Below, one piece after another: positions 44,368 through 53,973 of a stretch of DNA of 64,000 nucleotides. The position numbers were made by a program, and so were the translations under genes. Source of the DNA: Cellulophaga sp. HaHa_2_95. GTDB lineage: Bacteria; Bacteroidota; Bacteroidia; Flavobacteriales; Flavobacteriaceae. Position 1 is the first letter of the stretch. Each line of letters starts with the position of its first letter. The DNA lies in the NCBI RefSeq assembly GCF_019278565.1, contig NZ_CP058988.1:2852001-2916000 (forward strand), in the 5' to 3' direction. The notes beneath the pieces were generated by a model, which was not told where the DNA came from, ran no database searches, and saw only the letters and a list, made by a program, of their open reading frames with translations.

Positions 44368-46125
44368 ATGAAACAAAGCATAGGTATTGTAGGTAGTGGC
44401 CCAACAGCCCTCTACGTTCTAAAAAATATAGCCGAAAACAGTACGGTAATTTCTAAGGAAATTGCTACCATATACATTACAGAAAAAGAAACTAATGCAG
44501 GTGTAGGCATGCCCTATTCCGAGAAATACACAGAGTTATGTAATATGTCTAATATCTCCTCTGAAGAGATTCCTCTTTTAAGCCAATCTTTAGCCTCTTG
44601 GTTAAAAGAGCAACCTGAAGAAGCGTTAGAAGCATTACAGATAGATGCAGACAAGATTTCTGAAACCGTCGTTTATCCTCGGCTTGTCTTAGGGAAGTAT
44701 TTTAAAAATGAATACGAACATTACAAAAGCCTTTTAGAAAACGCCAACATCAGGGTTGTAGAATTATGCAATGCGGAAGTTATTGATATCATAGCTTCAG
44801 AAACGACACAAGAATTTGAGCTAGTTATACAAGATAAGGACCGTATTACCTGTAATGGTGTCATTATTGCTTCAGGTCATGAATGGATTAACGAGGATAA
44901 TACACAGCGAGGGTATTTTGCATCGCCTTGGCCTATCTCAAAAGTGTTACCAAAGAAAGGAACTTACGATAATTATACGGTAGGTATTTTAGGAGCCTCT
45001 TTAAGCGCTTTTGATGTGGTGTCTTCCCTCTCTAGAAGACATGGTCATTTTGAAAAACAAGGGGCCGAAATTGAATACATTCCGGATGCAAACACGGAAC
45101 ACTTTACCATAGTAATGCATGATTTTAATGGCTGGTTGCCTCAGTTGCAATACGAACAAAAAGAGCCTATGCGAGAAGTCTATAGGCACGTTACAAAAAA
45201 TGTATTACTCGATTTATTGGATGAAAACGGATTTTTAGGTTTAGATACTTACTTTAATTTAGTATGTAAGCCTGCCTTACGTAAAGCGTTATTTAAAGAT
45301 GATTTGCTTGATGTGGTAAGCCACTTACAAAACGAAGATTTTGGATTTCTAGATTTTATAGCGGTTATGACTGAAAAACATGAATATCCAGATCCGTTCA
45401 AGGGTATGGAAAAAGAACTTGTAGAAGCGCAAAGCGCCATAAAAAAAGAGCAGCCCATTTATTGGAAAGAGGTGATTGATGATTTGATGTATAGCTTAAA
45501 TTTTCATGCGGAACTTTTAGCTGCCGAAGATCATTATACCTTCCATAAAGAGGTGATGCCTTTCTTATTAAATGTCATAGCTGCCATGCCTTTAGAATCT
45601 GCTAAAATTATGCTTGCGCTACACAAAAGAGGGAAACTAAGCTTAAAGAAAGGCGCTGTAAAGCTTCTAGATCAAAAAAAAAGCAACCAGAAGGAAACTA
45701 GTATAGAGGTGGGGAATGAAAAGATAAGCTATAAAAAGTTTATCACTTGCTCCGGGCAAAAATCGATTTCACTTAAGAATTTCCCTTTTCAATCTCTAGT
45801 CCATAGCGGAAAAGTACGTGCCGCAAGAAGCAAAGTAGCAAGCATAAAAAAAATGTACGATCTAATTGGAGAAGAGAGTCAATTTAATCTTATCAAAAAT
45901 AAAAAAAGCTGGTATCTAAAATTAAACGGTATTGATATTTCCACCAATTTTAAACTTATAGATGTGTCTGGAAATGAAGTTCCTAATTTATATGATTTAT
46001 CGTTTACCCACACCTCTGGACTAAGACCCTATTCTTTTGGATTGCAGTCTTGTGAATTAACAAGCCGCGTTGTGGTAAAAGACTTCATCAAATCAATCCA
46101 AGAAAAAAGTAATTTGGTATCGTAG
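44368..46125 (+). CDS. FAD/NAD(P)-binding protein (NAD_binding_9 type)
   Basis: 585 residues. The dinucleotide loop is GIVGSGPTALYVLKNI. Then come TNAGVGMPYSEKYTELCNMS (the G-x-P-Y motif of the family), a second ATP-like loop VGILGASLSAFDVV and the C-terminal TSGLRPYSFGLQSCE. This large family of single-chain flavoproteins is related to N-hydroxylating and HpyO-like enzymes; no specific reaction can be assigned. It follows the branching enzyme by about 140 bases with its own leader, so it is probably a separate transcript. Confidence 0.8.
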   Translation: MKQSIGIVGSGPTALYVLKNIAENSTVISKEIATIYITEKETNAGVGMPYSEKYTELCNMSNISSEEIPLLSQSLASWLKEQPEEALEALQIDADKISETVVYPRLVLGKYFKNEYEHYKSLLENANIRVVELCNAEVIDIIASETTQEFELVIQDKDRITCNGVIIASGHEWINEDNTQRGYFASPWPISKVLPKKGTYDNYTVGILGASLSAFDVVSSLSRRHGHFEKQGAEIEYIPDANTEHFTIVMHDFNGWLPQLQYEQKEPMREVYRHVTKNVLLDLLDENGFLGLDTYFNLVCKPALRKALFKDDLLDVVSHLQNEDFGFLDFIAVMTEKHEYPDPFKGMEKELVEAQSAIKKEQPIYWKEVIDDLMYSLNFHAELLAAEDHYTFHKEVMPFLLNVIAAMPLESAKIMLALHKRGKLSLKKGAVKLLDQKKSNQKETSIEVGNEKISYKKFITCSGQKSISLKNFPFQSLVHSGKVRAARSKVASIKKMYDLIGEESQFNLIKNKKSWYLKLNGIDISTNFKLIDVSGNEVPNLYDLSFTHTSGLRPYSFGLQSCELTSRVVVKDFIKSIQEKSNLVS

Positions 46126-46203
46126 TCTATACGCAACTATGGTACAATAAAGCGTATTTAGCATCATACTAACTACGCTTTTTATTTTATTAAATATTTT
46201 AAA

Positions 46204-46470
46204 CTATACAGGTTTACGCTTATACTTAGTTATTAATATAAGCATTATCGCATTTAAACAAGTAGATATACCATTTGTAATGATAATAGGAACATCTTTA
46301 AGGAGTATTCCATAGAAAGTCCAAAGAGAAACACCCGCGATTAGAACAAAAAACATATAAGGAGAAACATCTTTAACTTTTTTGGTGCGCCATGCCTTTA
46401 TTATCTGTGGCACAGCAGCGCCAGTTGTAAAAATGCCTGCCAGTGTTCCTATAATTTCCTCTAACTCCAT
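46204..46470 (-). CDS. SemiSWEET sugar transporter
   Basis: 88 residues from ATG 46470. Three transmembrane helices: IIGTLAGIFTTGAAVPQIIK (with the P-Q of the MtN3/PQ-loop), SPYMFFVLIAGVSLWTFYGI (conserved W-x-x-Y-G) and IIITNGISTCLNAIMLILI (conserved N). This is a complete SemiSWEET half-transporter that dimerises for sugar flux. A start further out would overlap the upstream gene; the ATG chosen lies 19 bases after that gene's stop. Confidence 0.9.
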   Translation of the reverse strand: MELEEIIGTLAGIFTTGAAVPQIIKAWRTKKVKDVSPYMFFVLIAGVSLWTFYGILLKDVPIIITNGISTCLNAIMLILITKYKRKPV

Positions 46471-46489
46471 AGAATGATCAAGAATGAAT

Positions 46490-46888
46490 TTATAACTGAT
46501 GTATATGATTTTTGAGTAATTCTTCTTCATCCTGCGAAAATTGATGCTCGTGGAGCACGGTGTCATATTTTTCTCTCACCATCTTTTTAAATTCATCCGT
46601 CTTCTCTACCACCTTCTCAAGTGATACGGTATCCTTTTTGTTGCTAATCATAGCCATAAGATCTTGTAGTTCGTGTTCGGTTGGATTCTTGCATTCAATG
46701 TATTTTCCTCCTAAATTATAAATCAGCTGAATCATTTCTTTTGATAAGGCCTCAAAATGCTCTTGTTTTGCTTTGTAATGCTGTTGTTGCTCTCCCGTAG
46801 CTTCTTCAGAAAGTTTTTGATAAACTTCTTTTAAGGATAAATGAATTTCAGTAATCTCATTTAGAGTGTTGTTTATGTTTTGATTCAT
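46490..46888 (-). CDS. Hypothetical helical protein, 132 residues
   Basis: From ATG 46888 (MNQNINNTLNEITEIHLSLK). Entirely helical and charged: EEATGEQQQHYKAKQEHFEA, LIYNLGGKYIECKNPTEHEL, then HEHQFSQDEEELLKNH. The plan of repeated E/H-containing helices resembles ferritin-like bundles such as DUF2383, but no motif is decisive. It lies 19 bases upstream of SemiSWEET on the same strand, which suggests one transcript. Confidence 0.6.
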   Translation of the reverse strand: MNQNINNTLNEITEIHLSLKEVYQKLSEEATGEQQQHYKAKQEHFEALSKEMIQLIYNLGGKYIECKNPTEHELQDLMAMISNKKDTVSLEKVVEKTDEFKKMVREKYDTVLHEHQFSQDEEELLKNHIHQL

Positions 46889-47198
46889 GTTTCTATTTTT
46901 AGATTGTTTATTATATCGCAAGTGATTTGATTTTAGATAACATCACATCACTCTAGATTGAAAATAAATTTAATCTAAATCAACTGTGATAATGAACCCA
47001 TTCCGTTAAATAATGAACCCTGTTACTTCAAAAAAGTTAGCTTATCATTCCATAATCAAAGAATATATTGAAACGACTCCCCAGCGTAATAGAACACCTT
47101 ATTTATGGATTACAGTCAATCGAAGTTGATGCGGAGTCCTAATTTTATAGTACTAATATTTTATAAAAAATTGGTCTAACCTCCTAATAAAACCTCTT
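46889..47198. other. Non-coding divergent intergenic region
   Basis: About 310 bases between divergent genes; I see no gene, RNA or clear promoter in it. Confidence 0.5.
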
Positions 47199-47759
47199 AT
47201 GATTCTTTATGGTACTTTAAAAATTTCTACTAATCCAGCAATCAATAAACTTTTAACGATTGATAAGCAATCCTTGTTTTTAATTGTTTGTTCTGCTATA
47301 GGTATATACTTAGCCATCATTCTATACACCCGCTTATTCGGAAAGAGAAGCTTTTCAAAAATGTCTAGTTTTGACTTTGCAATGACGGTATCCGTGGGTT
47401 CTATGGTGGCCACCACGGTTTTGACTAATTCTGTAAGCTTAACAGAGGGTGCCATAGGTTTAGTTATGGTGTACGGACTTCAATTAGCGGCGGCATATTT
47501 GCGCAGGTATGAGCCCTTTAGAAAATTAATAGACAATCAGCCTACCTTACTCATGGATGGTAGTACCATTATCAAAGAAAACCTAAGGAAAGTACGAGTA
47601 ACTGAAGGAGACTTAAGATCCAAATTAAGAGAAGCAAACGTTGTAAAACTTTCAGAAGTCAAAGCGGTAATTTTTGAAACAACTGGTGACATGGTGGTCC
47701 TACATAAGAGTAATGAGGATGATATAGACCCTTGGCTTTTAGAAGATGTTGGTAGGTAA
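47199..47759 (+). CDS. DUF421-family membrane protein (YetF-like)
   Basis: 186 residues. Three N-terminal transmembrane helices (SLFLIVCSAIGIYLAIILYT, SFDFAMTVSVGSMVATTVL, EGAIGLVMVYGLQLAAAYL) with the conserved GKRSFSKMSSFDF between them. The cytoplasmic domain has NQPTLLMDGSTIIKENLRKV, then VTEGDLRSKLREANV and VKAVIFETTGDMVVL, all matching DUF421/YetF. Family members are poorly understood membrane proteins, some linked to sporulation or acid stress in other phyla. Confidence 0.9.
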   Translation: MILYGTLKISTNPAINKLLTIDKQSLFLIVCSAIGIYLAIILYTRLFGKRSFSKMSSFDFAMTVSVGSMVATTVLTNSVSLTEGAIGLVMVYGLQLAAAYLRRYEPFRKLIDNQPTLLMDGSTIIKENLRKVRVTEGDLRSKLREANVVKLSEVKAVIFETTGDMVVLHKSNEDDIDPWLLEDVGR

Positions 47760-47797
47760 CTCATCAAAACTATTTCTAAGCAGGTCTTATTCTAAAG

Positions 47798-47833
47798 TTG
47801 ACGCATAAATGATAGACAGCAACTATGCGTCAA
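47798..47833. terminator. Inverted repeat between convergent genes
   Basis: TTGACGCATA / TATGCGTCAA, a 10-bp stem with 16-base loop between the DUF421 and kinase genes. T-tracts are weak, so terminator function is probable rather than certain. Confidence 0.5.
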
Positions 47834-47867
47834 TAAACAGTATTATTACTATTTTAACCCGTAAATT

Positions 47868-50363
47868 TTATAAGGGTAGGTAAAGTTTAAACTCCGCACC
47901 CGCTCCTTCTTTCCCCACTGCAATGATAGCACCGTGATGATTTTCTGCAATTTTTTTAACGATAGCTAAGCCAATCCCAGTTCCTTTATACTCTAGCTTA
48001 CCATGTAACCTTTTAAAGAGTTCAAATATTTGCTCTGCATATTCAGGGTCAAATCCTATACCATTATCTAAGAAAGAAATTTCTGCGTAGGTCTGTTCGC
48101 TAGAGAGGTTTAAGTGCCCCAAATTCTCTCCTGGAACAATTAAGGTTTTGATTTTAATCTTTGGAGCTTCTTCTTCCTTTGCAAATTTTATCGAGTTTTC
48201 TATAAGGTTCTGAAAAACCTGTCTGATTTGAAAAGGAATCACGGCTGCTGTAGCCAAAGAATCATGTTCTATTGAGCTACCTGTAGCTTTAATTTTGTCG
48301 GAGAGTGTATCCATCACTTCCAAAAGCATTTCTTCAAGATTTACTGTTTCAAATTTGGCCTCTTGATTAGAAGTACGTGAGAAAGCCAATAAATCTTCTA
48401 TCAGTGTACGCATTCGTTCTGCGGAGCTAATAATCTTATTAAAATCTTGCAATCCTTTTTCTGAGAGATTGGCTACTTCTCTACTAGCAACCCTATCTGC
48501 GAACATTTGAATTTTACGTAATGGCTCCTGCAAATCGTGGCTAGATACATAAGCGAACGCTTCTAATTCTTTATTTCTATTTTCAAGACTTCTAATAGAT
48601 ACTTGCAATTTATCATTAGCCTCTTTCAATTGATTGGTTCTGAGGATAACTTGCTTCTCTAAATTTTTAGAAAAGAGTTCCGACTTTTTACGGGCTTGTA
48701 CACGGTCTGTAACATCAGTACAGGTGAACATCATTCCGGTCACAACACCATCTAAATCTCTAAGAGGAATGTAATCATAATCTACATAGAGCTCCCAAGA
48801 ACCTTTCTCATCTTTAAAAAAGACAAAAGATTCTTTTTCTGATGCCGGAAGTCCCGTCTTCATAACGCCAAGAATTATTTCAGGATATTTAGAAGTGATA
48901 AGGTTAGGGAATACCTCTAGCATGCTTATCCCTTCAACTTCATGTCGTTTTTTTCTCCAAATGACGTTTAATAAACTTTCATTCGCCATTTCAATATTCA
49001 TTTCCTTACCTCTTAAAATTCCCATAGGAATAGGAGATTGCATGACAAAGTTTTTAAATTGACGTTCAGATTCTTCTAACTCAAATCTAGCTTTAACCGT
49101 TTGGGTAACCTCAAAGGCTACCAACATTATCTCAGTGACTACCCCGTTCGCTATAATCGGTTCAAAGATAAAATTAAAATATCCAGTTTCTTTTACTCCA
49201 TTGCGCTCTAATATAAAAGGATATTCATTTCCGAACTGTGCTTTTTTGGTAATAATAAGCTCTTCAAAAATGGGAAGTATACCTGCTTTAATTTCTGTCA
49301 ACACCTCAAATAAGGGCTTATTATGAGCTTCTTCTAAGGTTTTTTGCCAAATAAAAAGCGCCATATCATTAACTACGTTAATGGTGAAATCAGTTACACT
49401 CAGAATGCAAATTCCAACGGGTACCTCTTTAACTAATTGCCTAAAGCGATTTTCATTAAGCTTTAATTGTTCTAAACTTTTCTGCTGATCGGTAATATCT
49501 TGCAAAGTTCCATTAAAGCGATATGCAACATTATCTGAGTTAAACCATGATTTACCCAGTGCTCTAACATATCGTTCTTGTCCCGTTTGTTTATTTCTAA
49601 TCGTATAGCTTATATCATACTTACCCCCAGAATTAATATCAAAAGATTCTAATATAGCTGCATTAACCCTGTGTCTATCTTTCTCGATAATGGCATTCGT
49701 AGCTTGATGTAGTTCTATTTTTTCTTTAGTATCTAAACCAAACCAATTCTTTACACGTGGGTTTGTCTTTAATTTATCATGAATAGGATCATAATCCCAA
49801 GTTCCTAAATCAGTAGCGTCAATAGCAAACTTAAGTTCATCTTCACTCGCCTTCAATTTCTGTACAGCTTCTACGCTACTGGTTGTTTCTGTGCAAATGG
49901 TTAAAATTCCAGAAATTTCATTTTTTTCATTTTTTATAGCGCTATAACCAAACGTCCAATAAGCATCTTCTAAAGTACCATTTCTATTGATAGGTAAAAA
50001 AAGATTTTCTTTCCATGTCGGTTTTCCATTTGCAAAAACACCATCTAATAAAGGCCCCAAAGTAGACCACATCTCACTCCACGATTCTTTACCTTCTTTT
50101 CCTAAAATTCTAGGGTGTTTACCTTCGCTCCCTAAACTTATTCTAAAAGCATCATTATAGAAGCAGTAATAGTTCGCTCCCCAATACAATAACATTGGGT
50201 AGTGAGAATTTAAGACTAAGGACAACGTACTTTTTAGGCTCTGGGGCCAAGAGCTTGGGGTACCTAATGCTGTTTCTGCCCAATTAAAGCTTCGCATTAA
50301 TTCTCCCATTTGACCTCCTCCTTCTAAAAAAGCCACGTTTTCTTGCTGTAATTTTTCACTCAT
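47868..50363 (-). CDS. Multi-PAS sensor histidine kinase
   Basis: 831 residues, no transmembrane helix, so a cytosolic sensor. About four PAS domains occupy residues 1-570 (for example KNWFGLDTKEKIELH, VPVGICILSVTDFTINVV, SPIPMGILRGKEMNIEMANE), followed by a coiled coil. The HisKA phospho-acceptor is in FAYVSSHDLQEPLRKIQMF. The HATPase has NLIENSIKFAKEEEA (N-box), DNGIGFD (G1) and YKGTGIGLAIVKKI (G2). It is an orphan kinase on its own transcript; many Bacteroidota use such kinases with stand-alone receivers like the one at 40094. The signal is unknown. Confidence 0.93.
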   Translation of the reverse strand: MSEKLQQENVAFLEGGGQMGELMRSFNWAETALGTPSSWPQSLKSTLSLVLNSHYPMLLYWGANYYCFYNDAFRISLGSEGKHPRILGKEGKESWSEMWSTLGPLLDGVFANGKPTWKENLFLPINRNGTLEDAYWTFGYSAIKNEKNEISGILTICTETTSSVEAVQKLKASEDELKFAIDATDLGTWDYDPIHDKLKTNPRVKNWFGLDTKEKIELHQATNAIIEKDRHRVNAAILESFDINSGGKYDISYTIRNKQTGQERYVRALGKSWFNSDNVAYRFNGTLQDITDQQKSLEQLKLNENRFRQLVKEVPVGICILSVTDFTINVVNDMALFIWQKTLEEAHNKPLFEVLTEIKAGILPIFEELIITKKAQFGNEYPFILERNGVKETGYFNFIFEPIIANGVVTEIMLVAFEVTQTVKARFELEESERQFKNFVMQSPIPMGILRGKEMNIEMANESLLNVIWRKKRHEVEGISMLEVFPNLITSKYPEIILGVMKTGLPASEKESFVFFKDEKGSWELYVDYDYIPLRDLDGVVTGMMFTCTDVTDRVQARKKSELFSKNLEKQVILRTNQLKEANDKLQVSIRSLENRNKELEAFAYVSSHDLQEPLRKIQMFADRVASREVANLSEKGLQDFNKIISSAERMRTLIEDLLAFSRTSNQEAKFETVNLEEMLLEVMDTLSDKIKATGSSIEHDSLATAAVIPFQIRQVFQNLIENSIKFAKEEEAPKIKIKTLIVPGENLGHLNLSSEQTYAEISFLDNGIGFDPEYAEQIFELFKRLHGKLEYKGTGIGLAIVKKIAENHHGAIIAVGKEGAGAEFKLYLPL

Positions 50364-50883
50364 AATTACATGATCTACAAAATATTAAGGTATGTATCGT
50401 TTGATATCTCCTGATAATGTTGCTACTCTGTGAATCTGAATTGAAACCTATATTTTCAATTTATAATTAACAAAATACTATCAGTATCTAACAAACAAAT
50501 ATAAGTATCGCCCACTTATAATTTTACTACAATTACAACAAATTTTTAACTTGAACACGTAAACTTGGAGAGGTGATAATTATTAAAAAATAAAGAGGCC
50601 CAACAAAATAAGTTAAAATAGGATTGTTTGATTATTTGGATTGGACATTCCTTACAAAAAAGAAATATTGGTGGGCTATGAAACTAGCATTACGCAGTTT
50701 TAAAACACCTTTACAGAAGCTATAGTTCCTACAATAGAATAAGTCTAGATGCTAAAAAGTATCACGATAACAATATTTAAATGAGGTAGTAGTATTGGTA
50801 ATTTTCATAGCTATTTTCTATTGGGTATTGTGTAGCTATACTTCCTATAATTTAATACTTTGCAGGGGATTTGAAATATCGCT
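50364..50883. other. Non-coding stretch of about 520 bases
   Basis: A/T-rich divergent region between the kinase and a membrane-protein gene. No gene, RNA, repeat or clear promoter that I can support. Confidence 0.5.
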
Positions 50884-51837
50884 ATGAAGAAGAAGAAAAA
50901 ATCAAATAAGAAAAAAACAAAAAAGCTCATGCTGAAAAGTCTTTATCTTTTTTTGGTATTACTTTGTCTCTCTGTTGTTTTAGCTATTATTCTGGAAAAA
51001 CCCAATGTGGTCATTTTTTTTATATTCATTAGTGGTTTCTCCTTTTTCTTGTTATGTGGTGTTTACCTATTGCAAACAAGAATGAAACTATTAAAATTGC
51101 TCACTACTTTTTCAACAGACCTACTCCAATCCAACACCAATCTCGTACAAAGTTCTATTCCCCCATTTTATTCAAATCCAATGTACTTTCATATTTTTTT
51201 GATTGTTCTGGTTTTATTGAACATTGTGTTATCTCAATTTGAACTTACTACCTACAATTCTTCCTATTATTCCCGTTTTTACAATGATCTATACCTCCAA
51301 TTTATTATTGCTGTTTTATTTTCAATACTGGGAGTTCTAAATCCTTTTTTAAAGATACCGGAAGTCCTAAAAGAACGAATTAAAGAACGTCATTTAAAAT
51401 TATACCACCTTATTTCTAATAACAAGAAGATGTTTTATTACCGCCTATTGGCCTGTATTTTGGTTATCGCCTATTTTAGTTATGAACGCTGGTTAGTAGT
51501 TCCAAATTTCGATGATAGCAACATTATATTGCAAGGTGTTGATATTGCTATACTCATTTTTGTATTAAGCACTACCTACCATATGGTTACATACGCAAAG
51601 ATATTTCTATTGGAAAACACATTTAGGCTTATTAAAACATTTTCAATTTTAACCTCTTCCATATTTATATTAGTGCCCTTAGTTCCCTTAACTTTTTTTA
51701 TCTTACATATTCTAAATTTAGACGAGTCATTAATCAGTTTTGATCCTGTGCTTTTTTTAGCCTTTAACCTTATTATGGTCTATGTGGAGTACAGTTTAAA
51801 CAACAACAAAAAAACTACCGTAAACTCTAAAGAGTAA
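50884..51837 (+). CDS. Multispan membrane protein of unknown function
   Basis: 317 residues with a very basic start (KKKKKSNKKKTKK) and about eight hydrophobic spans (about 17-36, 40-60, 100-116, 135-155, 188-203, 220-240, 255-275, 285-303). The loop between spans 4 and 5 is charged (EVLKERIKERHLKLYHLISN). No family recognised. Inner-membrane location is certain from the composition. Confidence 0.65.
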   Translation: MKKKKKSNKKKTKKLMLKSLYLFLVLLCLSVVLAIILEKPNVVIFFIFISGFSFFLLCGVYLLQTRMKLLKLLTTFSTDLLQSNTNLVQSSIPPFYSNPMYFHIFLIVLVLLNIVLSQFELTTYNSSYYSRFYNDLYLQFIIAVLFSILGVLNPFLKIPEVLKERIKERHLKLYHLISNNKKMFYYRLLACILVIAYFSYERWLVVPNFDDSNIILQGVDIAILIFVLSTTYHMVTYAKIFLLENTFRLIKTFSILTSSIFILVPLVPLTFFILHILNLDESLISFDPVLFLAFNLIMVYVEYSLNNNKKTTVNSKE

Positions 51838-51932
51838 AGATTCTCGGAAACTAGCGGTTCCATATACTTCAAGTATAAATCCAAAAGCAAACGGTAGCGA
51901 AAAAAAATTAAGCTAACTTTTATAAGATAAGT

Positions 51933-52709
51933 ATGAATAAGATAATTATACAAGGAATAAAATTTGATGAAAAATCTTCTTATGAAAAAGGACCTAGACT
52001 GGCACCTCCAATTATACGCGAAGTATTAAATTGTGGTTCTGCAAATATGTATACAGAGAACCTAATAACCATTGAAAACGACGCTATTGAGGACAAAGGC
52101 GATTTTGAAATAACGGACTATTTTGATATTGAAAAAATAACAAAAAAACATTTAGATACAGGCGCTAAAATTCTAAGTTTAGGTGGCGATCATTCTATAA
52201 CATTCCCCGTAATTAAAGCCCATCACGAAAAATATCCAAAATTAGATATTCTTCATATTGATGCTCATTGTGATTTGTACGATGATTATGAAGGCGATAG
52301 CTATTCTCATGCCTGCCCCTTTGCTAGAATTATGGAAAATGGTTTTGCCGTTAAGCTAGTACAAGTAGGCATTAGAACTTTAAATCCACACCAAGCAGAA
52401 CAAGCAGACAGATTTAAGGTAGAAATACACCAAATGAAAAATTTAGATCTTAACAAAATTCCTAAATTTAAAAATCCACTATACATCTCTTTAGATATGG
52501 ATGGTTTTGATCCTGCTTTTGCTCCTGGAGTTTCGCATCATGAGCCTGGTGGTTTAACTTCCAGACAGGTTATCAATTTAATCCAAAGTATAGATACAGA
52601 AGTTATTGGTGCTGATATCGTTGAATACAATCCACCTAAAGATTTTCAAAAAATGACCGCTTTTTTAGCGGCTAAAATGATGAAAGAAATTTTAGGTAAA
52701 ATGATGTAA
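51933..52709 (+). CDS. Ureohydrolase, agmatinase-like
   Basis: 258 residues of the arginase/agmatinase family, which hydrolyse guanidino compounds to urea and an amine. All manganese-ligand motifs are present: LGGDHSI, HIDAHCDLY and SLDMDGFDPAFAPGV. The loop VSHHEPGGL and E-Y-N-P at VEYNPPKD also fit. The length is short, as in agmatinase-type SpeB rather than arginase. No polyamine gene is adjacent; the substrate is inferred only from family. Confidence 0.9.
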   Translation: MNKIIIQGIKFDEKSSYEKGPRLAPPIIREVLNCGSANMYTENLITIENDAIEDKGDFEITDYFDIEKITKKHLDTGAKILSLGGDHSITFPVIKAHHEKYPKLDILHIDAHCDLYDDYEGDSYSHACPFARIMENGFAVKLVQVGIRTLNPHQAEQADRFKVEIHQMKNLDLNKIPKFKNPLYISLDMDGFDPAFAPGVSHHEPGGLTSRQVINLIQSIDTEVIGADIVEYNPPKDFQKMTAFLAAKMMKEILGKMM

Positions 52710-52781
52710 CCGTTTCATTTAATCTGTAACAGCCTTTATTCAATTAGGCATTAGTGCAAGTATCATATTTAAAATTAACTT

Positions 52782-53147
52782 ATGTTCAATTTTTGGAAAT
52801 CATTAGCTTATACCACAAAATTTTCGGCAATTGCATTTTTTATCACAGCTGCCTTAGGGCTTCTAAGTATGGGGGCTTTAGGTGCGGGACTCTATTATCC
52901 TGTGTCATTCTTTTTTAAGTCCTACCCTACTCTTAATCATTGGAGCGGAGATTGGGTTTGGCCTGCTATGATTATTGTGGGTATGTTTTGGGCTGTTGGT
53001 TTTGTATTCGGCGGACTCCTATGGCACTACGCTAGTAAAATAATTGCATCAAAAGTAGTTCTTAGAATCCTCTACATTTTAGTGCTTTGGCTATGGGCTG
53101 GAATACTTTGGTATAGTATGATTTCAAAAAATGTAGCCCAGCTATAA
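52782..53147 (+). CDS. Small three-span membrane protein
   Basis: 121 residues; hydrophobic spans at about 14-40, 62-85 and 92-113, rich in Trp and Gly (HWSGDWVWPAMIIVGMFWAV). Short loops, no signal motif, no family recognised. Follows the agmatinase by 72 bases on the same strand. Confidence 0.6.
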   Translation: MFNFWKSLAYTTKFSAIAFFITAALGLLSMGALGAGLYYPVSFFFKSYPTLNHWSGDWVWPAMIIVGMFWAVGFVFGGLLWHYASKIIASKVVLRILYILVLWLWAGILWYSMISKNVAQL

Positions 53148-53318
53148 TATGCTATTTCTAAACCAAAATAATAAAAACCAACTCATGATTCATCAAATTA
53201 TATTATTTTGATACGCTCCTATTTTTTCTATCCACTATTTATTTTCTTATTTTCACCCGTAAATAGCTTAGCTTAAACAAGCCTATTTCCGGTACATTCC
53301 CTAAGCAACAAACAATTA

Positions 53319-53891
53319 ATGATTAACGATTTACTCCTTACCCATATAAATAAAACTGTTAAATTTTCTTCCAAAGCACAAGAAGAATTTTGCGGTTTCT
53401 TTCAACCTAAAACAATACCAAAAAAAGAATTTCTATTACAACAAGGGCAAGTCTGTAAATTTGAGGGATTTGTCGTAGAAGGCTGTTTTAGAATCTTTAC
53501 TATGGATACCAAAGGAAACGAAAACACACTCTATTTTGCTGCGAAAGACTGGTGGTTAATGGATATAGATAGCTTTATGAATCACAAGCCATCAGATTTA
53601 AATATTCAAGCATTAGAAGATAGTAAGATTCTTATCATTACGGAAGAAGATAAAACTACATTATATGATACGGTGCCTATCGCTGAAAAATTCTTTAGGA
53701 TTATGTTTCAAAAATCTATTGTCGCTTGGCAACGAAGATTGGTTCAAAACCATAGCTTAACAGCAAAAGAGCGCTATCATCATTTTAAAAATAATTATCC
53801 TGAAATTGTAGCCAAACTTACAGATAGGCAGACCGCTAATTATTTAGGAATTACACATGAATTTTTGAGCAAAATTAAAAAACAAGCCTAA
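53319..53891 (+). CDS. Crp/Fnr-family transcription regulator
   Basis: 190 residues. N-terminal cNMP-type beta-roll (LLQQGQVCKFEGFVVEGCFR, then NTLYFAAKDWWLMDIDSFM), dimerisation helix, and C-terminal HTH (TDRQTANYLGITHEFLSKIK as the recognition part). No Fe-S cysteine cluster. It is followed by a perfect palindrome at 53912 and a three-gene operon, its probable target. Confidence 0.9.
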   Translation: MINDLLLTHINKTVKFSSKAQEEFCGFFQPKTIPKKEFLLQQGQVCKFEGFVVEGCFRIFTMDTKGNENTLYFAAKDWWLMDIDSFMNHKPSDLNIQALEDSKILIITEEDKTTLYDTVPIAEKFFRIMFQKSIVAWQRRLVQNHSLTAKERYHHFKNNYPEIVAKLTDRQTANYLGITHEFLSKIKKQA

Positions 53892-53911
53892 ATATTCATA
53901 AAAAGAAATAG

Positions 53912-53957
53912 TGTTGAACAAGTTCAACATTTTTCTCCAATTAGTTTATAATTTTTG
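53912..53957 (+). promoter_or_regulatory. Perfect 18-bp palindrome and -7-like element of the heme-binding operon
   Basis: TGTTGAAC-AA-GTTCAACA at 53912-53929, a Crp/Fnr-type site just after the regulator gene. TAATTTTTG at 53949-53957 is one base longer than TAnnTTTG. The palindrome centre lies about 29 bases before it, the same offset as the box at ribB and the usual activator position. No -33 element is seen. Confidence 0.65.
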
Positions 53958-53973
53958 TAGCCTAAAATTATAA

